Both the position numbers and the translations under genes were made by a program. Positions 10,925-23,546 of a DNA stretch of 64,000 bases are shown in pieces; position 1 is the stretch's first letter, and each line of letters opens with the position of its first letter. The stretch comes from Straminergon stramineum (taxonomy: Eukaryota; Streptophyta; Bryopsida; Hypnales; Calliergonaceae): positions 14,635,350 through 14,699,349 of the forward strand of contig OY987271.1 in assembly GCA_963920665.1 (NCBI GenBank), read 5' to 3'. Below the pieces are notes generated by a model. That model worked only from the letters and a program-made list of their open reading frames with translations, was not told where the DNA came from and ran no database searches.

Positions 10925-13819
10925 ATGATGGGATATAACGTTTTCGCAGTAGGAACATCAGACGAGTCTAATAGTTGGATGACCATCGCAGAGTTGGGAA
11001 AATCGTTGGACAAAAACGATTTCCTTCCAAAGGGCTATTTCGTGGACGAAGATAGATTTAGCAGAAAGCCCAGCTCTGGTGCAACACCTATGACGCCTGT
11101 ATCTAACAAGAGGAGGCGGAAATCGACTTGGGATTTGTCGTATACACCATCTTCACCTAGATTTCCCTCATCGCAAGCAAGTCCGTCGTCGTAGAGTGTG
11201 GACCTGTCCATTGATGAAGAAGAGGAGGCTGACTATGGCATTGGAGACGACGATGTGACACCCATCAATCTCTCTCAGAGTATTCAGGGCTCTTCTGCGT
11301 CATCAGGGCCAACGGTGGAGATGCGCACCCGGGAGGCGCAGCCTTCGAGTACACCGCCACCGTCGGCACGCCAAGACGTAAGTGGGAAACGGAAGAGGCA
11401 GTCTGACAACCAGGAAGACTATGCCACTCAAATTGCAGAGTTGAGGAACGAATGGGTGTTGGATCGGGCAGCGACAATGGCAATGTACCAATAGACGAAC
11501 CAACGGATGGACAAGATACAGGAGTTCATCTTGTTGCAAGCAAAGAAAAATGACAATAATTTTGCTGCCATCCTCAATCAGCTTCGGGGTGCACAACCAC
11601 TAGCGGCACTTCCTCCAAGTGCCTCCAATCCTCAGTTGATGCTGGATGGTCAACAGTCAGGGTCCCTGAACAGTGGAGGATCTAGTTTAGCAAAGCCTGG
11701 ACAAATCATGCGGCCTCCGTCTACTATGCCTTTACCTCCTCCTTCTTCTGTCGTGCCCTCCCCTCCTCCTCCTGATTTTGGCGTGCCTAATTCGTCTTCG
11801 CCAAATGAGTCGTGTCCTGCCAATCCTTCTCCTGCGGAGTCTAACGTTGTGGCTGTTGCGGACCTGCATATCAAGGTTGCCACTAATGTCGAGCCTTCTG
11901 AAGCCGATTCCATCGAGTGTGGGAATGACCTTCCGCCACAGAGGACTACACCGGCAGGTTGAGATAATGTGTATCACTCGATGTCATTTGTATAGTTTAG
12001 GTCGACTCGAGCTGATGTGTAACATAGCCTTGATGTAGTTGTAGAATTTGGAGTACACTAACAATTTTTTGAAAATGAACGTACGGTGGATTGAACGATG
12101 GAGTTCTAAATTTTGACGATGATTTTTTGTATCTTATTTACTAAGTCTTCAGGAATTAATATATGGAATTCTTACAAATTATTTTTGTATACATTCCCCA
12201 ATCGCAGGCTCAATTGATGTTGATGTTGTGCCTTCCACATCCATTTCTAAATCTCCAACAAAACAACCTGCTCTCCTAGTCGATGACATTTCTAAAGAAG
12301 AGACTCAGCCCTCGCAATCGGATGTCAGGGCTCCAGAGCAAAATGCTGAGCCATCGAAGGAACCTATTCTTCTAGAAGATGACTTATCCCTACCAGGTGA
12401 CATTCACATGGAGGTCAGGGATCAAGGTGTGGACCTGAAGGTCTTGGAGGAGGATAATGCTTCGCCTGGAGCAACTCTTGACAAGGTAATTTACATAATT
12501 CGCTTGCAATTGCTTCGTATTCTCCTTGTTTCTATTGTCGACAGTCATGCGTGTGTTTGTGTAGTTATCGTTTGTCTTTCATTTTGTCTCTTCAAAATGT
12601 GCTAGTGCAGTCTAGTAACTGGCTGCGCATTCGTCCGTTTGATAGAAGGGATTGGGTTCTCGTTGTCTTCGTGGAGGGACGTCGGAGGAGGTCAAACATC
12701 CGCTGAGGTCCAGGGAGGCAGACAAGTGGCTAAACGTTGTCCTGGACCTCAATGGAATATTATGTGTCTGTGATGATATTAAGTCCAAAAGCTGGTACAG
12801 TCACGTAGGGGGATCCTTGCAAGGGCACTCTGCCACAGTCCCCACAGTGGTGGGGAAGAAAGAAATCTATGTCCGGCCAAATTGTTTAGAATTCCTAAGA
12901 GAGTTAGGAACGATAGCTATCGTTTCGGTCTGGAGCTCAATGACGATGTTGAACACCGAAGGTGTTTGTAAACATCTATTTGCTGGTTTGGAAATGCCCT
13001 TCCTCGTACTCGGACAAGACTCGTGCACAACGTTGAAGTGCAGGGATGGTTCTGGAAAGATCACTACTTTCAAGGAACCTGGTACGAGCAAGTGGCTATT
13101 TCTGAAAAACCTTAGCACGCTATTCAATGGCTCACGAGGGAATTTTATGTCCGAGAATACTAATATGGTGGACGACAGCCCGATGAAGCACATATTGAAC
13201 AAGCCAGAGAATGTAGTTCTCCCGGACACATGGTCGAACAAGGGGAATGGACCAAAGGATACGTTTCTCGTAGACATCCTTTTGCCCTGGTTCAAGCGCC
13301 TTCATGCGGCGCGTGAGCAAGGGTTGAAGTCGTTTAGAGAGAAGAGTTCAGGGAAAATGGGGCGGCGGATGCTCTGCGATGAACGAAATCGTCGAGAGTA
13401 CAATAGGCTAATGGAAGTTGTTCAGACATCTACGAGTTTCAGATAGACTTCGGCTTATGATGATTAGTATTTAAATTAGCTGCAGATGTAGTGCGATGTC
13501 ATCAAAATTTGTCTTCGACATTGTGTTTTAGGTTGCATCGATCTTAATTGTACATAGTTTTTGGATTTGTAATATTGAATATTGTGAAAAATATTTTCGG
13601 TATGAATAAAACGAGAAAGCTTTAATACCTTGGAGTGCCTTTATTTTTAAAGTGCTGTTGAATGCTTCTAGGAGTGTTTTAGGGTGATCCGGCCTTATCT
13701 GGTTCGATGGGTGCTTTTATCAAAGATTTGCCATATGTTGGGACAATTGGTTTGTGTGTCTTCTCTTCTCTCCTTGCTCTTCATTGATGCAAATCTTGGG
13801 TATCCATTTTTGTTTCAGG

Positions 13820-14458
13820 CCCTCTGTACACTATCGTCTCCAATTCAGAATGCAAGTCTGACCTGCATAGCATCGGCTGATTCATTCATGGAGTATGGCC
13901 AGAATGCAATCCTCAGCACGGGGAACTTCCTGTGCTCTGCGGCTACAGCAAATTCCACAATGGACTTCTCCCTTAAGCCCGTGGACGACGATGTGGTGGA
14001 CAGTCCGCCAAATGGAGCTCCTTGTATGCCAAAGTCATGCTCACCTTCTCCTTTACGACCTACAGTTGCTAGAATGTCACAAAGGTCGCTGTCTGCCGTA
14101 GTCAGAGTGCCACAGAGGAAGTTGTATGACGACACACATGTCCCTATGTCCTTCCCTGTCACGGAAGCATTGTTGCTGGAAAACAAAATAGTTGAAGGTT
14201 CTTTAGGTGGTTGTTTTCAGTGACCTCCAATTCCATTGGATCGTGTCAAGTCCCTAGGCGTGCGGAAGACAAAGACTCACGATGGAGTTCCGCCAAGTCG
14301 ACGCACTCTTCCATTTTTCGATGCGTGGGATCGGAAGCTCATTAAGCTTCAAAGGTGACAAAGTCTGCGAGAATACAAGAAAAAGGACAATGGATACAGT
14401 CGTAGGCCGGAGATTCTTCAGGCAGTGGAAATTCTGAAGAGTAAATCACACATATAGT
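13820..14458 (+). pseudogene. Unrecognised decayed exon downstream of the fusion gene
   Basis: After a splice-acceptor-like TTTCAG (ending about 13819) a frame stays open for about 210 codons to TAG at about 14456, apart from TGA at about 14221 and about 14357, both of which would fit CGA (Arg). The predicted segment is Ser/Pro-rich then basic (PPIPLDRVKSLGVRKTK, FFDAWDRKLIKLQ, then KKKDNGYSRRPE). I do not recognise it. It lies downstream of the AATAAA signal of the fusion gene, so it is either a separate decayed gene or an extra alternatively spliced 3' exon. Confidence 0.4.
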
Positions 14459-14835
14459 ATGCTTTCCTAGTATAGGTGTCGAGCCCTTACATACAAAAAT
14501 GATTTTGGAAAGTGTACATAAAACTCAATACTTGGGTCATTCACACTTTGGAGGAATACGTAACAATTTTAATATCACTTGTTATAGTGCACAACAGAAA
14601 AGAAAGTGAAAGAGCTACTGGAACTAGCGTGACAGCCAAAATAGCCAAAAAAATCGAAAACTTATTGTAACTATTGAACTTCTTTATAATTATAACACAT
14701 TTTGTGGGTGATGTACTGTACATCTTCTACTTTTTGTTTTTGGATCGTTAAATATGTAAGACTCAAATTTACCGCATTTTGGTGTTTATGGGGCCGCAAT
14801 AATCATCGGTTATGGTTCATGTGCCTATATATACT

Positions 14836-14945
14836 CCCATTTCAATGTGGACATATTTCCATTGTGCTACAAATACACTCCCATTTCAATGTGGACATAT
14901 TTCCATTGTGCTACAAATACACTCCCATTTCAATGGAAAACTCCT
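14836..14945 (+). repeat. 44-bp tandem duplication
   Basis: A 44-bp unit beginning CCCATTTCAATGTGGACATA occurs twice in full (from about 14838 and about 14882), with a third partial copy from about 14926. It lies in the short region between the decayed exon and the truncated 3' side of the Ty3 element. The stretch 14459-15098 otherwise holds no gene that I can recognise. Confidence 0.8.
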
Positions 14946-15098
14946 ATTTTAATGAATATTGTGTTCTTACAACCTCAAGCCACTTTATTGCCAACCAAGT
15001 ATTATAAAGTGTGTCTAGCACAACTTCCTAACCAAGCACTAAGCAAAGTCTACACAAGTGTGGTGTTTCACCCCCACCAACAAAGGTTGATGTCCTCA

Positions 15099-15641
15099 TC
15101 AATGCATCCGTCCGCGTTTGTTGCCTTGCCTTTGAGCTTCATACAAGTCCACTACCTCCTTGGCATTGACCATATGTTTGGCCTCTACCCAAGTTGCTTC
15201 CTTCTCATGATACCCCCGCCATTTCACCAAGTACTCTTTACCTTTCCTCTTGGTGTTCCTACTTTTCAAGATCCCTTCCACCTCATACTCAACGTGGTCA
15301 CCAACCAACTCTGGTGGAGGCTGCAACACTTGCTTGCACTCCGGCCTCAAGGTATCTTCATAATATGGCTTGAGCAATGAAACATGAAAAGTTGGATGCA
15401 CCTTGATTTCCGGTGGTAATATTAACTTATAGACATCCTCAAACAAGCGCTTTTCAATGACAAACGGACCCGCATATTTTGCCATGAATTTGGGAGTTAG
15501 ACCCTTCGGTAAGGTGAAGTTCTTCACATTCAACCAAACCTTTTTGCCCTCCTCATACTCAACATGGCATCGCCCTTTGTTCACTTGGTTCACATACCTC
15601 TTTTGTGCTTTGGCTAACCATACTTTGGTCTTTTCGAGCAT
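15099..15641 (-). CDS. Polyprotein tail: integrase C-terminus and chromodomain
   Basis: This 180-codon segment is in frame with the upstream polyprotein and separated from it by one TAA. The first 100 residues resemble the integrase C-terminal module of plant Ty3 elements (KVWLNVKNF, KFMAKYAGPF, FHVSLLKPY). The last part is a chromodomain (VEGILKSRNTKRKGKEYLVK, then WRGYHEKEATWVEA), which in chromoviruses is thought to steer integration to particular chromatin. As a separate protein it would lack the integrase core, so it is best seen as the severed end of the polyprotein. Confidence 0.88.
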   Translation of the reverse strand: MLEKTKVWLAKAQKRYVNQVNKGRCHVEYEEGKKVWLNVKNFTLPKGLTPKFMAKYAGPFVIEKRLFEDVYKLILPPEIKVHPTFHVSLLKPYYEDTLRPECKQVLQPPPELVGDHVEYEVEGILKSRNTKRKGKEYLVKWRGYHEKEATWVEAKHMVNAKEVVDLYEAQRQGNKRGRMH

Positions 15642-18600
15642 TTACTCTCTTTTGGCAATCAAGTCCTCTGCATCTTGGTTTGGCAACGGCTCCACTTGTG
15701 CTTGCTCCAAGGCTAAGTCGATAGGCATAAGTGGCTCCACTCCATAGGCCACTTTGAACGGTGATTCCCCGGTTGCTGCATGCTTAGCTTTGTTGTAACT
15801 AAACTCTACCAAAACCAAGTACTCCGTCCAATCACTTTGGTCTGCACTCACGTAATTCCTTAGGTATTGATTGAGAACCCCATTCACCCTCTCCGTTTGT
15901 CCATCGGTTTGAGGATGAAATGCCGTGCTAAACGCAAGTTTAGTCTTCATCTTACGAAACAAGTGCCTCCAAAATGCACTTGTAAACTTAGGGTCTCTAT
16001 CCGAAACAATCACCCTTGGCAATCCGTGATGTCGCCACCACATGTTGAGGAACAAGACCGTGGTCTCCAATGCGGTTGCCGTCCCCCGAGTTGGCTCCAT
16101 GAGTGCTAACTTGCTAAAGCGATCTACCACCACAAAGATCGCATCATACCCTCGTGACATCGGAAGGCTTGTGATGAAGTCCATGGAAATACATTCCCAT
16201 GGCCCACTTGGAATAGGCAAAGGTCGTAACAATCCCGCTTGCTTTTGATAAGATGCCCGATTGCCTTGGCAAATGACACAAGTCTTCACATAATGGGTAA
16301 TGTCTTCTTTCATCCCCGACCAATAAAACCTCTTGCTAACCGAACATATGGTGGATTTCTCCCCCCTATGCCCGGCCAAGGGGTTATCATGTTCCTCTTT
16401 CAACACGATTAACCTCAACTTGCCACTTGGAACATACACCCTAGTTTGTTTGAACTTGATCAAGCCTTCATGCAACCGGATTCCTTTCACTTTCTTACCA
16501 CTTCGCAAGTCACTCAAAAACTTTTGAGCTTCTGGTTCCTTCATATACGCCTCCCTTATCTTCCCAGCCAAGTCCCCTTCACCCACATACATCATGCGCA
16601 AAATTTGGGTGCTACTTGGCCTATGCTCCTCCTTCCGACTTAGTGCATCTAGCACTACATTCTCACGCCCCGGCTTGTGGATCAACTCCACATTCATAAG
16701 CGCCAAGGTATCATACCACCTCAATTGCTTTGGTGACACCCGAGCTTGGTTCTCAAAGTACTTCAAAGATACATTATCAGTGTATACCTTGGTCTTATGA
16801 AGACCAAGGTAATGTTGCCATGTCTTCAAACAATGCACCACGGCAAACATTTCCTTCTCATGCGTTGGCCACTTGGTTTGAGTTCCATCAAGCTTTTTGC
16901 TCTCAAACGCAATAGGCCGCCCATCTTGCATGAGCACTCCCCCAATGGTAAAGTCGCTTGCATCGGTGTGTACCTCAAAAGGTTTCTCAAACTCGGGAAA
17001 CTTCAATACTGGTGGAGAAGAAAGCTTTTGTTTGAGTTCTTCAAATGATCTCTCACAATCATCCATCCACCCTATGGCAAGGTTTTTCTTCAATAAGTCG
17101 GACATAGGCTTGGCAATTTTAGAAAAGTCACGAATGAACCGTCTATAATAATTGGCCAACCCAAGAAAGGATCTAACTCCCTTTTGGGTTGTAGGCCTTT
17201 TCCACTTTTGAATTGCCTCTACCTTTTTGTTGTCCGGCTTGATTCCCGACCCCATCCTAATGTGTCCCAAGAACTCCATTTCCATCAAACCAAACTCACT
17301 TTTCTCCCCATTTGCATACAACTTGTTATCCCTTAGTTTTTGAAGCACCACCTCAAGATGCCTAGCATGCTCCTCCGCCGTCTTGGAAAACACCAAAATG
17401 TCATCAATGTATACAATGACAAACTCATCAAGCTCCTCATGAAATATCATATTCATGAGTGTGGTAAAAGTCGAAGGTCCATTGCACAATCCAAATGGCA
17501 TGACCAAAAACTCATAGGACCCATATCTTGTCCTACAAGCCGTTTTCTCAACGTCACCCTCCGCAATGCGAATTTGGTAGTAACCCGATTTTAAGTCAAT
17601 GCGGCTATAGTACTTAGCCCCCGCCAACCAATCAAAGAGATCATCAATTCGAGGCAAAGGATAGTTGTTCTTGATGGTCACCTTATTGAGAGCTTGGTAA
17701 TCCACACACATGCGGAGTTTCCCATCTTTCTTGTCCACAAACAAGACCGGTGCTCCATAAGGTGATTTACTTTGGCGAATATACCCCTTTGCCAAAAGCT
17801 CCTTGAGTTGTTTCTTCAACTCTTCCAACTCCCTTTGGTTCAATCTATATGGTGCCTTGGACGGTGGCTCCGACCCCGGCACCACCTCGATCTTGTGATC
17901 CACTTCTCTCTTTGGCGGTAGCTCATCAGGCAACTCTTGAGTAAGTATGTCCATAAACTTTCGGATTACATCACCAACACATTTTGGAGGTTGCTTCCCC
18001 TTAGCACCTCCATGGCTAACTCCCCCATGTGAGTCCGCCCGCATCACAATCAAAAACCTATTTTCCTCTAGGTCCTCAATGCTAGCTAGTAGGATTCGAC
18101 TCCCCAATAATGAAGGAGTCCTAGTTATTTCCAACTCTATTTCCCTACCATCCGCATTAGCGACGACCTTCACCTTTGGTCGCCGCCGTATGTCTACCTC
18201 ATATGTATCCAAAAAGGTATTTCCTAGGATGAAGTCCACTCCATCCATGTCACATACGGTGAAGTCTTCCACAAAAGAAAATTCTCCACACTTCACCTCC
18301 ACATCCGTCACAATGTGGCTTGTTTGGTGAGGCTTACCCTTGGCAAACCTCATATTGATGGGCTTGCTTGCCTTAGTCTTTTGCAAGCCCAACTCCTCCG
18401 CCGCTCTTGGACTTATAAACAAGTGGGTTGCCCCTGAATCCAACAAAAATGAAACATCACGTTGGCCAATGGTCCCTTCGAGAAATAACAACCTTGGTTT
18501 TATTTTGGTTCTACTTGCCTTAGCCACAAAGCCCCCATGAAGCAAGTGTTTTGTCAAGTGAGTGCGCATGCTTTGAGTACTCACCCGCGGTTTGGTGCAA

Positions 18601-19679
18601 CCCTTTGCCATGTGGCCCTTCTCACCACAATTGAAGCAAGTCATTTGACTTCCATCCCCCTTTGGCTTGTTGTCACCTTTCGCTTTTCCTTTAGTAGAAC
18701 CCCCTTTATTCCCACTTGGTTGTCCTCCATCTTGCCCATGCTTCCGCTTTTGCCAAACGCGTTTCCTTAGTTGGTGCTTCGAATGTGCCTTGGTAGACTC
18801 ATGTGTTGAGGCCCCATCTTTGGCCCTCTTGTTGGGGCCTTCATCATCCCCAATCCTTTCCGCAAGCTTCAATAGCTCAACACATGATTCTGGCAACCTT
18901 GGCATTCGAAACAATGCTCGTTCCGCCCAACTTTGGAGTCCATTGAAGAAAATAATCTTCTTGGCCAATTCATCCAACTTTGGGAGTATACTTAGTTGTG
19001 CGTTGAACTCCCGCACATACCCCCTTAAAGTACCGGTTTGCTTCAACCGCACTAATGCCATCCCATCACGAAGGTCTTGGTACTCCGGTGTGAACCGGTT
19101 ACCTAGTAGTTCCTTGAAACTAGTCCAATCAAGGTTCTCCACCACCTCCCCATTTTCCTCTTTGTATTGGGTCCACCACGTCAAGGCATGATCCTTCAAG
19201 AAAGTCACCGCAATAGTGATCTTGTCCTCTTCAAGTGCACGTTGAGCTTCGAAGTACATCTCCATCTCCACAAGAAAGTCCTTAACCTTGTGAGCCTTGC
19301 CCATCCCCGTGAAAGAAGAGGGCATGTTGGTCTTGCACAACTTGTGTGATGAAGAGCTTGAGCTCCTCTCTTTTAGCTCTTTAATTTCCCCTTGCATGTC
19401 CCGAAGAGTTTTGACAAGTTCCTCAAATATCACATCACGTGACTTCTTTTTCCGACTTCGTGGTGCCCTCAAAGGACTAGAGGCAGTATCCCGATTGTCT
19501 TCACTAGCTTCTTGGTTCCCACTACATTTCATTGTCACAGGGTTCACTCCTTCCTCTGAACAGTGCACCCTTTTACCTTGTGTTTCGGAGGCTTCACCAT
19601 ACTCTTGACCTTGACTACGTGTCCGTCGACCCTGTTCAGAAGGCTCAATTTCATCAACTTTGGTACCCTTTCTAGCCAT
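15642..19679 (-). CDS. Ty3/gypsy Gag-Pol polyprotein
   Basis: The frame runs from the first ATG after the primer site (19679) for about 1,345 codons. It shows a Gag capsid region; a basic Lys/Gly-rich stretch; the zinc knuckle [14 protein letters not shown] (about residue 346); an aspartic protease box [10 protein letters not shown] (about 415); reverse transcriptase with YIDDILVF (about 755); RNase H; the integrase zinc domain; and the integrase core with DRDPKF (about 1225). These are enzymes for copying RNA to DNA and integrating it. The frame stops at TAA (15642-15644) inside the integrase C-terminal region; the next codons continue the same protein in the same frame. The stop fits a CAA Gln codon changed by C-to-T. 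The frame can also be opened upstream at a TTG, but that lies in the primer site and is not a credible start. Confidence 0.9.
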   Translation of the reverse strand: MARKGTKVDEIEPSEQGRRTRSQGQEYGEASETQGKRVHCSEEGVNPVTMKCSGNQEASEDNRDTASSPLRAPRSRKKKSRDVIFEELVKTLRDMQGEIKELKERSSSSSSHKLCKTNMPSSFTGMGKAHKVKDFLVEMEMYFEAQRALEEDKITIAVTFLKDHALTWWTQYKEENGEVVENLDWTSFKELLGNRFTPEYQDLRDGMALVRLKQTGTLRGYVREFNAQLSILPKLDELAKKIIFFNGLQSWAERALFRMPRLPESCVELLKLAERIGDDEGPNKRAKDGASTHESTKAHSKHQLRKRVWQKRKHGQDGGQPSGNKGGSTKGKAKGDNKPKGDGSQMTCFNCGEKGHMAKGCTKPRVSTQSMRTHLTKHLLHGGFVAKASRTKIKPRLLFLEGTIGQRDVSFLLDSGATHLFISPRAAEELGLQKTKASKPINMRFAKGKPHQTSHIVTDVEVKCGEFSFVEDFTVCDMDGVDFILGNTFLDTYEVDIRRRPKVKVVANADGREIELEITRTPSLLGSRILLASIEDLEENRFLIVMRADSHGGVSHGGAKGKQPPKCVGDVIRKFMDILTQELPDELPPKREVDHKIEVVPGSEPPSKAPYRLNQRELEELKKQLKELLAKGYIRQSKSPYGAPVLFVDKKDGKLRMCVDYQALNKVTIKNNYPLPRIDDLFDWLAGAKYYSRIDLKSGYYQIRIAEGDVEKTACRTRYGSYEFLVMPFGLCNGPSTFTTLMNMIFHEELDEFVIVYIDDILVFSKTAEEHARHLEVVLQKLRDNKLYANGEKSEFGLMEMEFLGHIRMGSGIKPDNKKVEAIQKWKRPTTQKGVRSFLGLANYYRRFIRDFSKIAKPMSDLLKKNLAIGWMDDCERSFEELKQKLSSPPVLKFPEFEKPFEVHTDASDFTIGGVLMQDGRPIAFESKKLDGTQTKWPTHEKEMFAVVHCLKTWQHYLGLHKTKVYTDNVSLKYFENQARVSPKQLRWYDTLALMNVELIHKPGRENVVLDALSRKEEHRPSSTQILRMMYVGEGDLAGKIREAYMKEPEAQKFLSDLRSGKKVKGIRLHEGLIKFKQTRVYVPSGKLRLIVLKEEHDNPLAGHRGEKSTICSVSKRFYWSGMKEDITHYVKTCVICQGNRASYQKQAGLLRPLPIPSGPWECISMDFITSLPMSRGYDAIFVVVDRFSKLALMEPTRGTATALETTVLFLNMWWRHHGLPRVIVSDRDPKFTSAFWRHLFRKMKTKLAFSTAFHPQTDGQTERVNGVLNQYLRNYVSADQSDWTEYLVLVEFSYNKAKHAATGESPFKVAYGVEPLMPIDLALEQAQVEPLPNQDAEDLIAKRE

Positions 19680-19725
19680 GCCTCCCAAACTCCGTCGCAC
19701 TACATAGCCCTGCTCTGATATCAAG

Positions 19726-20847
19726 TGTCGCGCCCCTTAGTAACACTTACCACCTTAAGCTCACTTTCCAAACACTTAACACCTCAATGCCACCAAGGTT
19801 CACGCTCTCCTAACACTGCACATGCGACGCACCCACAATGTTAGGTTCCAATTCAAGTCACGGGGTTCCCCATTCCTCCGTGACTCCCAATCCTTTCCTT
19901 CCAATACTTAACTCCCACAAGACACCGGGCATGTCATTTGATGACATGAGGCGGAACTTCCATTGATGTCCAAGCACTCGGTGAGGCACTACTCCCACCG
20001 GTGCTAACCGCCCTTGAATGAGACCCAACTCCCCACTAGGCCCAACCCAACTCATTTCAGGACTCACTAATCGGGATTCACCAAACGGGACTCATACCAT
20101 GGCCTAGTGTAGAGTGGGACACCACCCAACCAGTATCAAAGAGTGCACAAGCACTCCATGGTAACACACAAGTGGTGGTGAGGCTCCAACACTAACCTCA
20201 CCACCCGGAGCCACTTAGGCTCACCATGGCACCATCCGCAAGTGAGGAGGGAGACCACCCCTCCTCATAGTACTCTCTGCGGGATTCGGCAGCCCCCCCC
20301 TCTTGTATGTCAAGGGGGACTCCCAAACACCCTTTGGTTTTGGAAGACCACCCCGTTTCTCCCGATTCACACTAGTTTGGGACTCCCAAACTTCCACCCG
20401 GCATAACTTTGCGGTCCAAGATCCAAATCGCACATGCGACCCCATTTTCGACATCTACGCAACGCGTAGATGCCGATGGACTATTCACTTGCTCCATTCG
20501 GACAAGTACTTGCAAATTTATCGCCCTCCAAAGATTCGGGACACTCCTGGCGCGGCCAGGGCGCTCCCGGCGCTCCCGGGACACCCCCAACTTTGAACGC
20601 CCATAACTTTTGACTCGCAAGTCCAAATCACGTGTTCTTTGGACGGCTGGAAGCGTCTTCTCAAGACCTTTCCAAGCATGTATCACACGCCCCCAAATTC
20701 GTCCGGATCAGAGCGCTACATTGCTCTGATTGCTCGGGACTCCTAGTCCCCTTCACCTCATCTCTTGCAAGGCTTGGGGAGTCACCCCCAATATCCCCCT
20801 TGCTCACCAAGGTGGCACGGGCACGCCTTGTTATGAGGGTCGTGACA
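19726..20847 (-). repeat. 5' LTR of the Ty3/gypsy element
   Basis: The LTR, read on the minus strand, begins TGTCACGACCCTCATAACAA at 20847 and ends GGGGCGCGACA at 19726, so it has TG...CA ends and is 1,122 bp long. It directly abuts a primer binding site resembling the usual TGGTATCAGAGC of plant elements primed by initiator tRNA-Met. The right boundary is judged from the TG start alone, because no second LTR is available for comparison. Confidence 0.75.
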
Positions 20848-23546
20848 TCCCCACTCTAAAAGGTATTGCTTAATTTATAGAAATTCAACTCACTCCACGG
20901 AATCTTGTATCTTTTCTTTGTCAATAACTATAAACATACATTGTAAAGTTTTTTGCCTCGCCATTTTGACCATCCTAAAGTAAAATCTCTCATAAATATA
21001 ACTATCTTTCACATGAAACAAACCTTGACACACGAGGTAGAGAGTTTAGTTTAAAAATGAACACAAGGATTTAGATAATTGGAACCACTTCAAATGAAAA
21101 TAACAACCATCCAAAAATTGTTAGAAAAATTTAGATGAATGCCTAACATATTATAATAATATTTTAAAGTTTCTCAATTTTAATATATTATTTTTGGGGC
21201 TACCTAAATAATTTTTGCACTTTGATTAATTATTAGGCAAAAAACTACCAAAGTTGCTAGGAAGCTACAATATCTAAACCAAAACCAAAACCAAAACTCA
21301 TATGTATCCAAAGATTGTCATTTTTTCACCACCTTTGATGAACAAGAGTGCCCTTATGATTATTACAAGCCATGCATCCAATAAACTCCAAAGCCTTCAT
21401 ATTGATCTTTGCGAGTATTTTGGGTATTGAAGCAACCTTCTATGTGCCAAACATTTGATGTCCATTGGACATAATATTTGTAGTGATGGCATTTAAAGAA
21501 ATTAAGCAATAGAAGAAATTTCCTTTCATCCTATGCCTCCACTCTTTGAAAAATGGAAAACTAACTTCCTCCTCCCAAAAATGAAGAGCCAAAATACTAA
21601 CACAAAAAAAAGAACAATTTAAAACACAAAATTCAAAGCAAAAACATTAAAAAAATCCAAAATAGACCAAAACAAGAAACCAAAATACAAACAAACAATT
21701 TAAAACAAAAATAAATAAATAAAAATTTAAAAGGAAAAACTTTGGCCATATTGATCACAAAATATAACCATTTAAAGTGGAAAAAATAGTGTTTTGTCTC
21801 CTAGCATTACTTCATTAGAAGGCTTTGAATTGTCTTAGCTTTAAATTTCTATCATATATATTTTCCATTGAAAATTTTTAATTTGAAGAATTGGAAAAAA
21901 ATTCATCCCCCCCCCCTCCCCTAAATCCGCCCCTGAACATGATTTTCATTCTTTAAGAGAATTGTTAAATAGAAGCAAATTCAAGATGAAAGGAAAAACT
22001 AAATTATTGACAATCCTACCATGGAATTATTACAAACTTATTCCAAAAGTGAGATTGTTCTAGTAAACAAATTAAGCTATGAGTTACTTTTCTTTTAAAT
22101 TATTAAGATTGAGTTCATAAGTGAAGTCAATACATTCTTATTTCAAGAATTTGATAAGATTGCCCACTAAACAAGAAGTTTCATAATTTTTACATCACTT
22201 ATCCAAATGGAATGGATGAATTCTTTCCAACTATACAAAAATATAATCAATGAGAAAGAAATTAAAAGAAAAATATTTCTATTTCTATTTTATTTTTTTG
22301 ACTACCTTTGCCTACTTGGGGCTCATTGTAGCATAACTTTTGCTCCCAAAAACTAATTTGAAATAGAGAAATTGTTCCCTCAAAGCTAATCAATTTTCCT
22401 ATCTTCAAAAACAATTTTACAAACTCTTGCCAAAAATTGATATTATAGGTATGTTCTCAAATTCCAAAGAGCCCCTAAGATGAACTTTTGGAACTTTAGG
22501 GGCCAAGACCAACAAAGTGAGTCATTATGAGAAAATTTTGAGGTTCAAAGTCCTTAAAAGCAAATTGAAGAAGAATTTTCAAAAATCCAATTTAGGATTG
22601 CAACTTCTAGAAATAGTTGAAAGGATAAGTACTTCAACAAGAATGAAATATATTAGGAACAATTTAGAGTAAGAAGAGCTTAAAAAAGAAAGAAATGGAT
22701 GGATCAAGGTCAAAATCAAAGCAGCTATACTCCAATAGAAGAGATTTGAGGGCATGAAGAGGCCACAAGTTATTTTGAGTTCCCAAGGTGTGAGAACGCA
22801 CCACATCAGTAGTAATACATGGCATAGTCACTACCATGTCAGAAAATAATATTATTTTTAATTATTTTAATTATTTTATTTTAATTCAGTTTTAAGTTCA
22901 TTAGTACATTTTAGAAATTTTGAAAAAAAAATTAATTAATTTTTTTCAATAATTCGGAAATTCAACCCATTATAAGTTGGTTCCTAATTTTTGGCAGCAC
23001 AAGGAATAATGCAAGGAACAACCCTGAAACGGGCTCTTGAAGCCCACAATTGTCCTCTAATGTGAGTAACTTTAGTAGTTAGGTCATTTGCGAAACTTTA
23101 GTAGTTGGGTCCTAGGAGCAGGTTCACATGGGTTCCCATGTAATTTAAAGATAAATTTAGAAAATAAAAAATAAAAATGTTCCCCTTCATCTCATATTCC
23201 AACTTGTCCCTCCACAAGCTCGTTTGGATCGAGCCATGACATCATGGCCTCAATAGCATCCTCAATCTTCTTTATGCATATTTGCAACATCGATCAAGGT
23301 TACAAGCAATCTTATGAACTTTGATCGTATTGGACATGTTGTACAAGTAGTTTTCAAGACCTTATTTCACTACTAGTTGCAAAACCCATTGCTTTTCATT
23401 CCCTTAAAAAGCGACAAAACGTGGGGTGAGTGAAAAAAAGTCACAAAAGACAAAACATGGGGCCAACTTGGATATTAACATTAGATCATTTTCAATGAGA
23501 AGCAACACAACTCCTAAGCTCTGAAATGAAAAACGATGGGTTTCGC

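Larger units (their letters stand above)
7781..13446 (+). pseudogene. Decayed ParB-like / methyltransferase-like / FCP1-like phosphatase fusion gene
   Basis: Five exons join in frame: 7781-9205, 9343-10695, 10925-11957, 12208-12485 and about 12646-13446, all with GT-AG borders, giving about 1,630 codons. Exon 1 holds a ParB/sulfiredoxin-like segment (residues about 300-390) ending in the box FYLINGQHSVTASKMM, comparable to the family's DGxHRxxAA motif. Exons 2-3 resemble a beta-class N4/N6 DNA methyltransferase: FGIIDFRYAPI stands where the DPPY motif would be (about residue 747), and GGSSVMSLFGGTK plus GYNVFAVGT (about 910-935) where the SAM-binding motif would be. Exons 3-4 are Pro/Ser/Gln/Glu-rich. 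Exon 5 matches the FCP1/NIF HAD phosphatase fold (VLDLNGILCV, VSVWSS, MVDDSP), with Asn replacing the second Asp of DxDx(T/V). Six in-frame stops (8414 TAA; 8666, 9691, 10474, 11192 and 11492 TAG) all fit Gln codons after C-to-T change. AATAAA lies at about 13604. Domain calls are from motifs only. Confidence 0.7.
15099..20847 (-). mobile_element. Ty3/gypsy chromovirus with 5' LTR; 3' LTR not found
   Basis: On the minus strand the order is 5' LTR (20847-19726), primer binding site (GATATCAGAGC, near 19711-19724), Gag-Pol polyprotein and chromodomain. The element reads Gag, CCHC knuckle, protease, reverse transcriptase, RNase H, integrase, chromodomain, which is the chromovirus order. After the chromodomain ends at 15099 neither a polypurine tract nor any copy of the LTR was found, so the 3' end appears truncated. 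It carries only one internal stop, far fewer than the MULE genes, which suggests a younger insertion. Confidence 0.9.
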
